From Magnetococcales bacterium (GTDB lineage Bacteria; Pseudomonadota; Magnetococcia; Magnetococcales; JADGBX01), in NCBI GenBank assembly GCA_015231265.1, contig JADGBX010000011.1, positions 1-42,079 on the forward strand: a stretch of DNA of 42,079 bases, written 5' to 3'. The position numbers and the translations under genes were made by a program. This document shows, one piece after another, positions 8,266 through 16,184 of the stretch. The notes beneath the pieces were generated by a model that had not been told where the DNA came from, made no database searches, and saw only the letters and a list, made by a program, of their open reading frames with translations. The first letter of the stretch is position 1; each line of letters begins with the position of its first letter.

Positions 8266-10626
8266 ATGCCGACTCTGACTATCTCGCAGCGCATCCATCT
8301 CCTGACTTTCTCCATCACCCTCATCGTCAGCCTATTTGGTGCTCTAACCATCTGGAAAGCCAATCAGACGGCCACCGTGTGGAACGAGTATCAGAGCAGC
8401 GTCGCCGCCCGGCAGAAACTACTGCTGGAGATACGGTCCCATTTCGGTTATGTCGGCGGCATCCACCACTTCAAGAACTTTGTCCTGCGGCGGGATATGA
8501 AATATCTGGATGCCTCCCGCATCTCCCTGCAAAGTGCCCTAAACTCCCTTCACGCCTACCGTTCCATTCAGGAAATCACTGAACAGGAAATCGCTCCCAT
8601 AGCCGTCATTGAGAAGACCGTCCGCACCTATCTCTCCTTCGTCAGCACCGTTGCCGACATGAGCAGAAAGGGCGCAACGCCGCAACAGATCGATGCGATT
8701 GTCAAAGTGGATGATGGTCCGGCAAAAGAAGCGTTCTCCCAGCTCGAACACATCAATGAGCAACTGACGTCCGAACACACCCGGCAGATGGGCTCACTGG
8801 TCATTAATATCCGTTACATCAATTATATTTCGATTGCCATCACTATCTTGGTTCTCCTCATCTCCGGCATGCTGATCAGAAGAATCCTGATCGGCAAGCT
8901 CAGCCATGTGGGCAGAGGCATTCAAAAAGTTGCAACAGGGGATTTAACCCAGCAGATTCCTCTTCCGGCGAAGCGGGACGAAATCGATCATATCGCCCAT
9001 CAGGTGAATCTCATGGCCGACAACCTGCGCACGATCATCCGGGGCGTTGAGCTGCACTCCTCTTCACTCAGTGCATTGGTCAGCGAATTCCTCGCGTCCA
9101 AAGAGGTTCTCAGTGGCGACGCGGAGACCATCCACAAGATCACCTCCGGTGTCGTGGTCATGAACGCCTCCGTGGACTACGATTTTATTGCCCTCAAGGA
9201 TAAGATCACCCAGCTCTCAAGCAACAATGCTGTGGTGAGAGAAGCTGCCGATACGATGTCCTCTCTGGTTCAAGAGACGGCACAAACCGTTGTCAACAGC
9301 AATGATTCCGTCTCATCGACAGCCACGCTGACCGAGCAGATGAGCCATGCGCTTGAACAGGTCAATAACAGCATGTCGATGGTCAACGACGCCGTCGGCA
9401 ACATCTCACGAACATTGGGTGAGATCTCCTCCTCGTTACAGAGCGTCAGAATACGATGCGAAGAGGCGAGTTCCGAGTCTCAGAAAGCCACCGATCAGGC
9501 TCATGAGGTGGAAGTATCGATGCAAAAACTCTCCAAATCGGCCGAGGACATCGAGCAGGTGATCGAGGTGATCAACTCCATCGCCGATCAAACCAACATG
9601 CTCGCCCTCAACGCCTCCATCGAGGCCGCCGGGGCCGGAGAGGCGGGCAAGGGCTTCGCCGTGGTCGCCAATGAGGTGAAGGAGCTTGCTGCCCAGACGG
9701 CCAAAGCCACCGTCATGATCTCGGATCAGGTCGTCACCATTCAGTCCGATACGCACAGCGCCATCGAAGCCAATGAACACATCACCCAGAGTATCCAGAA
9801 GGTGAATCTGACCAATCAGGAGATCACCCAGGTGGTGAGTGACCAGGATATGTCGGTCACCGAACTCGTCACCACCATGCAGGAGGTCTCCCAGAGTAGT
9901 CAGGAGGTGACACAAAGCGCTATGAACATGCAGACCGAAGCGCACAATGTCTCCGAAGCGACGCGGAACACCGCCAACGACTTCAGCCACATCACCACGC
10001 TTTCCGATCAAGTAGTCAGCGCCACCACCTCCATCACCGAACTGACCAACACCAGCCACACACTCTCCCAAGAGGCGGAAAGCTCAGGTAACGACATCTT
10101 TCAAGCCTCTGCCCACGTCCAGAAAGTGGGACTGGAAACCATCGATCTGGTCAACTCCATCCATGGCTCCATTCACCACTCGGCAATTCTCACCGATATC
10201 GTCGCCGAGATCAGCAAGAGTCTGGCCAGCTCGGCCAATCAGATCCACATCGGTCCTCCTGCCTTCGACATCAAACTGGTCAAACGCTCCCAATTGAACT
10301 GGCAGGCAGACCTGGAGAACGCCCTGCGCAAGAAGACCATTCTAACAGTATCAGACATGAAATCGGTCAGAGAGTGCGAGCTTGGGCTCTGGTACTTCGG
10401 TGAAGGCAGCCAACTGTTCGGAGAGTTGGAACTCTTCAAGCAGATGGGACGCACCCATGAAAAGATGCATACGATTGCCGAGGCGATAGTGACCTTCGTC
10501 AATGAGGGCAATCAGACAGATGCACAGGAGCAGATGACTCTGTTGAATCATGAACGTGTGACACTTTTTGGTCAGCTGGATCAACTCTTTCTACTTCCTC
10601 AGAACACCACATCATCCCCTTCCTGA
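8266..10626 (+). CDS. methyl-accepting chemotaxis protein with C-terminal CZB domain
   Basis: 786 residues from this ATG; an in-frame TTG at 8236 would add ten, and neither has a good Shine-Dalgarno. TM1 is near residues 9-30. A periplasmic domain of about 150 helical residues follows, then TM2 (about 185-205), HAMP ([19 protein letters not shown]), and a long signalling coiled coil with the canonical tip [20 protein letters not shown]. The end is a chemoreceptor zinc-binding (CZB) domain with C704 in ECELGLWYF and an H-x3-H pair (H731, H735). The first expected zinc His is Q676 (SQLNW instead of xHxxW). It relays a signal to CheA/CheW at the inner membrane; the ligand is unknown. CZB domains elsewhere sense zinc or hypochlorous acid. 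Confidence 0.93.
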   Translation: MPTLTISQRIHLLTFSITLIVSLFGALTIWKANQTATVWNEYQSSVAARQKLLLEIRSHFGYVGGIHHFKNFVLRRDMKYLDASRISLQSALNSLHAYRSIQEITEQEIAPIAVIEKTVRTYLSFVSTVADMSRKGATPQQIDAIVKVDDGPAKEAFSQLEHINEQLTSEHTRQMGSLVINIRYINYISIAITILVLLISGMLIRRILIGKLSHVGRGIQKVATGDLTQQIPLPAKRDEIDHIAHQVNLMADNLRTIIRGVELHSSSLSALVSEFLASKEVLSGDAETIHKITSGVVVMNASVDYDFIALKDKITQLSSNNAVVREAADTMSSLVQETAQTVVNSNDSVSSTATLTEQMSHALEQVNNSMSMVNDAVGNISRTLGEISSSLQSVRIRCEEASSESQKATDQAHEVEVSMQKLSKSAEDIEQVIEVINSIADQTNMLALNASIEAAGAGEAGKGFAVVANEVKELAAQTAKATVMISDQVVTIQSDTHSAIEANEHITQSIQKVNLTNQEITQVVSDQDMSVTELVTTMQEVSQSSQEVTQSAMNMQTEAHNVSEATRNTANDFSHITTLSDQVVSATTSITELTNTSHTLSQEAESSGNDIFQASAHVQKVGLETIDLVNSIHGSIHHSAILTDIVAEISKSLASSANQIHIGPPAFDIKLVKRSQLNWQADLENALRKKTILTVSDMKSVRECELGLWYFGEGSQLFGELELFKQMGRTHEKMHTIAEAIVTFVNEGNQTDAQEQMTLLNHERVTLFGQLDQLFLLPQNTTSSPS

Positions 10627-10694
10627 CCCCCTTTTTCATCCTTCATCACCAGTATTCAAACGCCCTTGACGCTCCCCATTTATCGAGATATAGT

Positions 10695-10721
10695 CCTTAT
10701 TAGTATTTATTACTTATAAGG
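10695..10721. promoter_or_regulatory. inverted repeat at the PerR-like gene start (candidate operator)
   Basis: CCTTATTAGT (10695-10704) and ACTTATAAGG (10712-10721) form ten-base arms with one mismatch and a 7-base spacer. The repeat overlaps the AAGGAG ribosome binding site of the PerR-like gene. An AT-rich palindrome here fits autoregulation by a Fur/PerR-type dimer; it could also fold in RNA and mask the ribosome site. Confidence 0.5.
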
Positions 10722-10731
10722 AGATCCTTCA

Positions 10732-11181
10732 TTGGATCACGATATTGATCAAAGAATCCTGACTTTCAAGGAGCAGTTGCAGGCATCGGGTCATCGAGTC
10801 ACGCATCAGCGTGTCGAGGTGTTTCGTGAAGTGATTCAGGATGACCGACACCCGGATGCGGAAACCGTCTATCTCGGTGTGAAAAAGAGAGTGACTGCCA
10901 TTTCGCGCAATACGGTCTATCAGACTCTGCAGTTTCTGGTGGAACAGGGACAAATCACCCCCTTCGGCATCCATCAGACCAGCCACCGCTACGACCGCAA
11001 CACCTCACCGCATCACCACTTGGTCTGCACCCACTGCGGCAGAGTTACCGACTGCGAAACCGACACACTCCCTCTCCCCACGCCGGAGCAACAGCAGAAG
11101 TTCTCCCTGTGGGGAGATGTGAAATCCGTCCATCTGGAGTTTCAGGGCATCTGTTCCAACTGCCAGAAGGGCGCTCGTTAA
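10732..11181 (+). CDS. PerR-like peroxide-responsive Fur-family regulator
   Basis: 149 residues from a TTG start; AAGGAG lies 8 bases upstream and no ATG fits. The N-terminal winged helix includes RVTHQRVEVF and SRNTVYQTLQFL. The structural zinc site is complete: C99-x2-C102 and C141-x2-C144. The regulatory metal site has PerR-type residues: H40, D88 in RYDRN, the H94-H96 cluster and D107, where Fur proteins usually have Glu. In PerR the Fe-bound protein represses peroxide-defence genes and is inactivated by metal-catalysed His oxidation. The rubrerythrin gene 82 bases downstream is the obvious target. PerR rather than Fur or Zur is supported by the two Asp residues and the context. Confidence 0.85.
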   Translation: MDHDIDQRILTFKEQLQASGHRVTHQRVEVFREVIQDDRHPDAETVYLGVKKRVTAISRNTVYQTLQFLVEQGQITPFGIHQTSHRYDRNTSPHHHLVCTHCGRVTDCETDTLPLPTPEQQQKFSLWGDVKSVHLEFQGICSNCQKGAR

Positions 11182-11263
11182 CAGAGCATCCTACCCCTTT
11201 CATTTCTTCAGAAATCGCCATGAAGGCGGTTTCATCAATCCTTCCCTTTTCAGGAGAATAACC

Positions 11264-11800
11264 ATGGCATCCGTTAAAGGAACCCAGACCGAGAAGAACA
11301 TTCTCGCCGCTTTCGCTGGCGAGTCCCAGGCTCGTAATAAATATGGTTTTTTTGCAAAAAAAGCCCGCCGTGAAGGGTTTGTCCAGGTTGCCGCCGCCTT
11401 CGAAGAGACCGCCAACCAGGAGCGCGCCCACGCCAGCACCCTCTACAAGATGCTCGACGCTATCGGCTCCACCGAAGAGAACCTTCGCGCCGCAGCGGCT
11501 GGTGAGCAGTATGAGTTGGATGAGATGTACCCCTCCTTCGCCAAAAAAGCCCGTGAAGAGGGATTCGAAGAGATTGCCGCCGTTTTCGAAGCGATCGCCA
11601 TTGCCGAACGCCGCCACGGCGAACGCTTCACCAAACTGGCCGACAACATCGCCGCTGAACGGGTCTTCACGCGCAAGAAGAAGCAGACCTGGACCTGCCG
11701 CAACTGCGGCTATCAGCACGAAGGCAAGTCGGCCCCCGCCGTCTGCCCCGCCTGTGCCCACGGTAAAGCGCACTTTGAAATCGAAGCTGAGAACTACTGA
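11264..11800 (+). CDS. rbr: rubrerythrin
   Basis: 178 residues. The N-terminal ferritin-like four-helix domain carries the diiron ligands: E20 in AFAGESQARNKY, the EETANQERAH helix, and EAIAIAERRH in the second half. The C-terminal rubredoxin-like domain has CRNCGYQHEG and CPACAHGKAHF, giving the Cys4 iron site. Rubrerythrins reduce hydrogen peroxide in the cytoplasm of anaerobes and microaerophiles. CAGGAGAATAACC precedes the ATG. It follows the PerR-like gene closely, without a terminator, so co-transcription and peroxide induction are likely. An intrinsic terminator follows. Confidence 0.95.
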   Translation: MASVKGTQTEKNILAAFAGESQARNKYGFFAKKARREGFVQVAAAFEETANQERAHASTLYKMLDAIGSTEENLRAAAAGEQYELDEMYPSFAKKAREEGFEEIAAVFEAIAIAERRHGERFTKLADNIAAERVFTRKKKQTWTCRNCGYQHEGKSAPAVCPACAHGKAHFEIEAENY

Positions 11801-11827
11801 GTTCAGATAGTCTCGCAAGAACCGACT

Positions 11828-11877
11828 TGCCCCGATAGGTAGCGCTGCCAACACGCGACCCCATCGGGGCATTTATT
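11828..11877 (+). terminator. terminator after rubrerythrin
   Basis: TGCCCCGAT (11828-11836) pairs with ATCGGGGCA (11863-11871), followed by TTTATT. The loop is long (26 nt) and may itself fold. It ends the perR-rbr unit. Confidence 0.65.
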
Positions 11878-11905
11878 CCCTCTCCATCCCCTTACTCGAA
11901 TACGA

Positions 11906-12304
11906 TCACTCCCCTTCGACTCGACTCGGTCTGGTCAGGATGTACCATGCCGACCACGCCATGAAGAGCGCAATGCCGACCACACCAAACCACGGTACCG
12001 GCGAATAGAAAGCCACATAGATAAGGCTGATGGTCATGGCAGTAACGGCAGCCCCCTTTGCATAGGGAGGAATCACCCGATGGTTCTCCCAGTCCCGCAG
12101 CAGTGGGCCGAAGAGCGGATGGGTGAAGAGCCAGTCATGAAACCGTTGCGAGCTATGACTGAAACACCAGAGGGCAATAATCAAGAAGGGTGTCGTCGGC
12201 AATACTGGAAGAAAGGCGCCGAGAAATCCGAGCCCGACACACAGAAGTCCGGCAAGCAGAAAAAGCAACCGTATTACCGAGAGTCGCTGCACGATTCCCC
12301 ACAC
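11906..12304 (-). CDS. YbaN/DUF454 family inner-membrane protein
   Basis: 132 residues. The signature region LGFLGAFLPVLPTTPFLIIA with the following CFSHSSQRFHDWLFTHPLFGP is characteristic of DUF454 (E. coli YbaN). Three or four membrane helices are predicted, two of them in the C-terminal half. Its function is not established. It lies downstream of, and on the same strand as, the DUF4124 gene, 49 bases away. Confidence 0.85.
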   Translation of the reverse strand: MWGIVQRLSVIRLLFLLAGLLCVGLGFLGAFLPVLPTTPFLIIALWCFSHSSQRFHDWLFTHPLFGPLLRDWENHRVIPPYAKGAAVTAMTISLIYVAFYSPVPWFGVVGIALFMAWSAWYILTRPSRVEGE

Positions 12305-12353
12305 TCCCGGTTCTCATACACAGTCGGCAGAATCGAAACGGTCTGAAGAGCAC

Positions 12354-12968
12354 TCAGCGTTGCATCTCCTCAATCTGACGGTCGATGCTGCTCTTGCGTT
12401 CATCAACCAGACCTTGCATCCCTTGCGCCTGATTAATGACATTCTTAATATTATCAGGCGAATAGAGATTCATCACATCCCCTGCAGAACCGATACCCGG
12501 GAGAGTGATCTGACCATCTCCACCCAGCATCCCCATGCTCCCCCCCTGCCCTCCTGAACTCCCGGAGCCGGCATTGGCCGCAATCGCCGCCCGCCTGGCC
12601 TGGATCTTCGCTTCCACCTCCGGGGGAGGTTTATACGCGGGCACCACGTTGGCAGAACTATCCATGCGAATGGTCTTGAAGGGCACACCTTCAGGCGGAG
12701 GCGTCGAGGTGAGATTGACGGTCCCTTTGGCATCGGTCCAGCGGTAAACCTTGTTGAACTCACCGGTGGCCGGTCTCTTCTCTGCCGACGTCTCTCCTGG
12801 CATGGCATCACGTACCGAATCCACCATACCACCGATATCGGGCGTTTCCAGATCCCGCATGACCGGCGGCGGTTTGAGCAGGGGTTTGCCGCCTGGTCCA
12901 CCCGTGATGAACGGGACGGCAAAGGCCAGCAACAACACCAAGACCATGAGTTTGTAGATCAGTTTCAA
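12354..12968 (-). CDS. DUF4124 domain-containing exported protein
   Basis: 204 residues from a TTG start with AGGAG 8 bases upstream. The hydrophobic N-terminus LMVLVLLLAFAVPFITG is a signal anchor or signal peptide. The VYRWTDAKGTVNLTSTPPP stretch (about residues 74-92) is the DUF4124 signature, normally periplasmic. A Gly/Ser/Met-rich linker follows (SGSSGGQGGSMGMLGGDG), then a charged helix ending SSIDRQIEEMQR. The role is unknown; the family is often found in envelope or glycan contexts. It starts 28 bases after the Cys-rich gene on the same strand. Confidence 0.75.
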   Translation of the reverse strand: MKLIYKLMVLVLLLAFAVPFITGGPGGKPLLKPPPVMRDLETPDIGGMVDSVRDAMPGETSAEKRPATGEFNKVYRWTDAKGTVNLTSTPPPEGVPFKTIRMDSSANVVPAYKPPPEVEAKIQARRAAIAANAGSGSSGGQGGSMGMLGGDGQITLPGIGSAGDVMNLYSPDNIKNVINQAQGMQGLVDERKSSIDRQIEEMQR

Positions 12969-12996
12969 ACCACACTCCTGAACATCTTCCTAACTG

Positions 12997-13338
12997 TTAT
13001 TGATCGCACAAACGCTCGAAACTACACCCGTTCTCCTGAACATAGAGCTTGTTATAGGAACAGAGCTCCATCACACCATGGAGATCATGGATCGATTGTG
13101 CCCGCCGCAGCGCCTCGACAACCTTCTGCAACCGACCATAACGGAAACAGATGTCGGGACGGCACTGCTCACACCGTGTTTGAACCAGTTTACTTCCGTT
13201 TAGCTCCGGAAGCGCGTCATACCAGCGAAAAACCGGGGCAACCTGTTCTGCCATAGTACGATTCTTATGAATAAGATCCAACACCAATGTCTTGATGATG
13301 AAGATCGACTGCTGTTCGTTCAGGCAGATCGTGCTCAT
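12997..13338 (-). CDS. small cysteine-rich hypothetical protein
   Basis: 113 residues from the ATG at 13338, which has GGGAGAGG about 5 bases upstream; an in-frame GTG at 13356 is less likely. It has seven cysteines: C5, C56, C59, C64, C93, C105 and C111. The RCEQCRPDIC cluster (C-x2-C-x4-C) could hold a metal or iron-sulfur site. No signal peptide. Family not recognised. It is the first gene of a probable two- or three-gene unit with the DUF4124 and DUF454 genes. An AT-rich palindrome lies about 80 bases upstream. Confidence 0.6.
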   Translation of the reverse strand: MSTICLNEQQSIFIIKTLVLDLIHKNRTMAEQVAPVFRWYDALPELNGSKLVQTRCEQCRPDICFRYGRLQKVVEALRRAQSIHDLHGVMELCSYNKLYVQENGCSFERLCDQ

Positions 13339-13420
13339 ACAGCCCTCTCCCTTCACAGTTCACGGACAGAGTAGAACGTACCCAACCGGTCAATCGCCTC
13401 CCCCCACCATTAACAACAGA

Positions 13421-13438
13421 TAAATAATGTATTATTTA
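13421..13438. promoter_or_regulatory. perfect AT-rich palindrome, candidate operator
   Basis: TAAATAAT and ATTATTTA flank GT, a perfect 8+2+8 inverted repeat in an AT-rich 230-base gap upstream of the Cys-rich gene. The base content resembles Fur/PerR-family boxes, but it could also be incidental in AT-rich promoter DNA. Confidence 0.3.
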
Positions 13439-13568
13439 AATAAATTAACCAATTATCTACACTCAGAGAGTATCCATTCCCTGACAGAGATTCAATTCTT
13501 TTATTTTTCCATATTTTGATTTTTGTCAAAGACACGATGCCGACAGGGATCAGCAGGTACAGAATGAC

Positions 13569-14075
13569 TCAGTGCGCATGCATCAAGCGTGGTCTCTGCC
13601 GCCAGGCGGTCCAGGCATCACAGTAGAGTTCCTGCGGCAACTGATAGGGAAAGAGCGGGTAGTCCGCATTGTGCACATCGTAGACCATGGGCCGATCCAT
13701 CTCTTCGACGGCACGGCGCCAAGTCTCGACCACATCGATCACCATGCGCTCATCAAGGGCGACATAGTCGGGACGCTCTTCCGTAACGAATATCTGACCG
13801 TCATCGTCCGTCGCCCATTCAAGAAAGCGGATATCGCTCTCCTGCGGTTCTACGACAAGCAGCCAGTCATCCGCCGGCATCTGGCTAACGGTAATCGCTA
13901 AAACGAAGACATCCGGATCTTCCAAAGTATCGGTCATCAGGGAGATGGCCGGCACCATATCCATGGTATGTTCACGACTTTTGATCAGTAACTCCTTCTC
14001 TTCAGCAACAAAGCGCCGAGGGTCACCAACCAACTCCAACACCATCTTCTTCAACAACTGATTTGGCCCAACCAT
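13569..14075 (-). CDS. hypothetical acidic protein
   Basis: 168 residues, acidic, no signal peptide or membrane segment, family not recognised. Notable stretches are MPADDWLLVVEPQESDIRFL and the aromatic C-terminal segment YDVHNADYPLFPYQLPQELY. GAGG lies about 9 bases before the ATG. It lies downstream of the PAS-GGDEF gene's reverse-strand neighbourhood but 82 bases away from that gene's stop, so co-transcription is uncertain. Confidence 0.6.
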   Translation of the reverse strand: MVGPNQLLKKMVLELVGDPRRFVAEEKELLIKSREHTMDMVPAISLMTDTLEDPDVFVLAITVSQMPADDWLLVVEPQESDIRFLEWATDDDGQIFVTEERPDYVALDERMVIDVVETWRRAVEEMDRPMVYDVHNADYPLFPYQLPQELYCDAWTAWRQRPRLMHAH

Positions 14076-14157
14076 CCTGTATCCTCTACACCCCTATCTG
14101 CCCAATGCATAACAGCCACTCTGTTTCACTGACATCAAAACCCCAACAAACGTACGC

Positions 14158-15969
14158 TCAATAGTTCTTCGGTAGCTGTTTCGAGGCTCCTGTATAGAGA
14201 TGATAGGCGTTGCGGCCCGCCTTTTTGGAACGATACATCGCCTCATCGGCGTTCTTCAGTAAAGAATCCACGTCCTGGGCATCTTGAGGATAGAGAGCCA
14301 CCCCCAACGATCCCGAGATGAACACCTCTTCCTCCTCCAGGATAAAGGGTAGATTGAGTTGCTCCAATATCCTCATAGCAATGCCGGCGGCATCGGTATC
14401 GTTGCCAACATCCTGAAGAATTGCTGTAAACTCGTCACCGCCCAGCCTGGCCACGCTGTCCTTGCCTTTCACCACACTGGCAACCCTCTTCGATGACATG
14501 ATCAGCAATTCATCCCCTGCCGGGTGGCCCAAACTGTCATTCACCCATTTGAAGCGATCCAGATCGATGAAAGCGACGGCAAAGGAGGTGTCGGTGGCCT
14601 TGGCGGCGGCAACCGCCTCCTTGAGCTGTTTCATAAAGAGAGAGCGGTTGGGAAGATCGGTCAGTGCGTCGTAGTTGGCCTGATAGTGAATGATGCGCTC
14701 CGCCTCCTTACGGGCGGTGATGTCACGCATGATACAGGTGAACAGAATACCCTGACGCAATTGAACATCGGTGACGGTAATCTCAAGATGGAAGGTGCCT
14801 CCCTCTTTGCTCCGTCCCAACGTTTCTCCGCGATTGGCGTGTTCTGTGTCGGTGAGAATCTCACGGGAGAAGAGCTGATTCCCAGAGGAGGCCTGATCCA
14901 CCTCCGGCATCTCCGGTAGCAGACAGCGCAGATTGGAACCGATCAGCTCCTCTTCAGGGTAGCCGAAAATGGCTGTCGTCGCTGCGTTTACCGACTCGAT
15001 GATCCCGTGGGTATCCACTATGACAAGCGCATCGGCCATACCGTCGAAAATCGCCTCCATGCGCGCCTTCTGCTCGGCGATACGGGCTTGAAACACCTTA
15101 CGCTCGGTGACATCACGGATGATACCGATGGTACCGATATACTCGTCGAATTTCGATGTCGCCAGATTCTGGGTCAGACCGGTACAGCTCACATCGGCAA
15201 CGATCATTCCCTCGGGAACCACGCCCTCGGCATCGTCTGATGTCAACTCCGGATCGCCGACCTTCAAATGCACTTCAAGACCGGCGGTCTTGCGATCGTT
15301 GGAACGGTGTTCATCAAACAATTTAGGCTGCACTGTCGGCGGTTTGCCCGTCTCCCGTATCTTCTCGATCACTCGATCGTAACTGACATTCTCCAGATCC
15401 TGCTCATCAATGAGCACCGTGAAGTGCTGACCCAACAGCTCTTCGGCTTCATAGCCCAGCGTCTTGATCGACTCATTGAGAAAGATGAAGCGTCCCTTGT
15501 TATCCAGGCGGTAGATCACATCAGGCACCGTCCGAACAAATCGACTCTCAACCAACGCCTCTGTATTGAAGCGCATCCTCTGGGTGAAGATGCGAAGAAG
15601 ATTGAACGTAAAGGTGTGCGAGCGCTTGAACAGCGCATTCATCTCCGTGCGGGCAATCTGCAGAATGCGGGTCGGTTGATCCGCTTTGACGAACGCCGAG
15701 GGCATCTCCTCATCCACTGCAGAGAGTTCTCCGGTGCACGCCCCTTCCAGAATGTAGGAGATGGCTGGCGTATCAGGGGCGTTCAAATGGACGGACAGCT
15801 TTCCCGTCAATATCAGATAGAGATGGGCGTTGATCTGCTCCGGATGGAGCAGCAGGTCTCCCTCTTCCAACGTCAGCAGAGTGCTGTTCTCCAAGCACTC
15901 TCTGACCTCTTCATAATCAACATTCTGAAACAGAACCTGACGGGCATATTCTTCCGGTTGCAAATTCAT
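14158..15969 (-). CDS. diguanylate cyclase with cNMP-binding-like, PAS, PAS and GGDEF domains
   Basis: 603 residues, no membrane segment, so cytoplasmic. Residues about 10-130 match a cyclic-nucleotide-binding-like fold (HLYLILTGKLSVHLN, GACTGELSAVD). PAS domains lie at about 140-290, with an inserted loop near 215-265, and about 300-420. GGDEF lies at about 430-595 with the intact active site RLGGDEF (510-514), so it should make c-di-GMP from GTP. The allosteric inhibition site is KGKD (501-504) rather than RxxD, so product inhibition may be weak. PAS ligands are not evident. The phosphodiesterase and second cyclase nearby indicate a c-di-GMP cluster. Confidence 0.9.
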   Translation of the reverse strand: MNLQPEEYARQVLFQNVDYEEVRECLENSTLLTLEEGDLLLHPEQINAHLYLILTGKLSVHLNAPDTPAISYILEGACTGELSAVDEEMPSAFVKADQPTRILQIARTEMNALFKRSHTFTFNLLRIFTQRMRFNTEALVESRFVRTVPDVIYRLDNKGRFIFLNESIKTLGYEAEELLGQHFTVLIDEQDLENVSYDRVIEKIRETGKPPTVQPKLFDEHRSNDRKTAGLEVHLKVGDPELTSDDAEGVVPEGMIVADVSCTGLTQNLATSKFDEYIGTIGIIRDVTERKVFQARIAEQKARMEAIFDGMADALVIVDTHGIIESVNAATTAIFGYPEEELIGSNLRCLLPEMPEVDQASSGNQLFSREILTDTEHANRGETLGRSKEGGTFHLEITVTDVQLRQGILFTCIMRDITARKEAERIIHYQANYDALTDLPNRSLFMKQLKEAVAAAKATDTSFAVAFIDLDRFKWVNDSLGHPAGDELLIMSSKRVASVVKGKDSVARLGGDEFTAILQDVGNDTDAAGIAMRILEQLNLPFILEEEEVFISGSLGVALYPQDAQDVDSLLKNADEAMYRSKKAGRNAYHLYTGASKQLPKNY

Positions 15970-16184
15970 GGCGTTACGTTTCTACCAGTCGTCTGAAATG
16001 AACAGCATGATACACGCGTGTAGGAATCACTCTCCGACCTCTTTATCAATACCATGATCACGGTCCGGATCAGAAGTGCCTTTTACAGAAATCCCCCTCT
16101 CGAACCGGGAGACACAGCCAAAAAAGCTCGCGCATCACCCAACATGTTTCCACGTTGATATTAAGGGTGTGTCCTCAATAAGCC

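Noticed and set aside
13339-13356. GTG start for the Cys-rich protein
   Set aside because: The purine-rich GGGAGAGG inside this stretch is ideally placed as ribosome site for the ATG at 13338.
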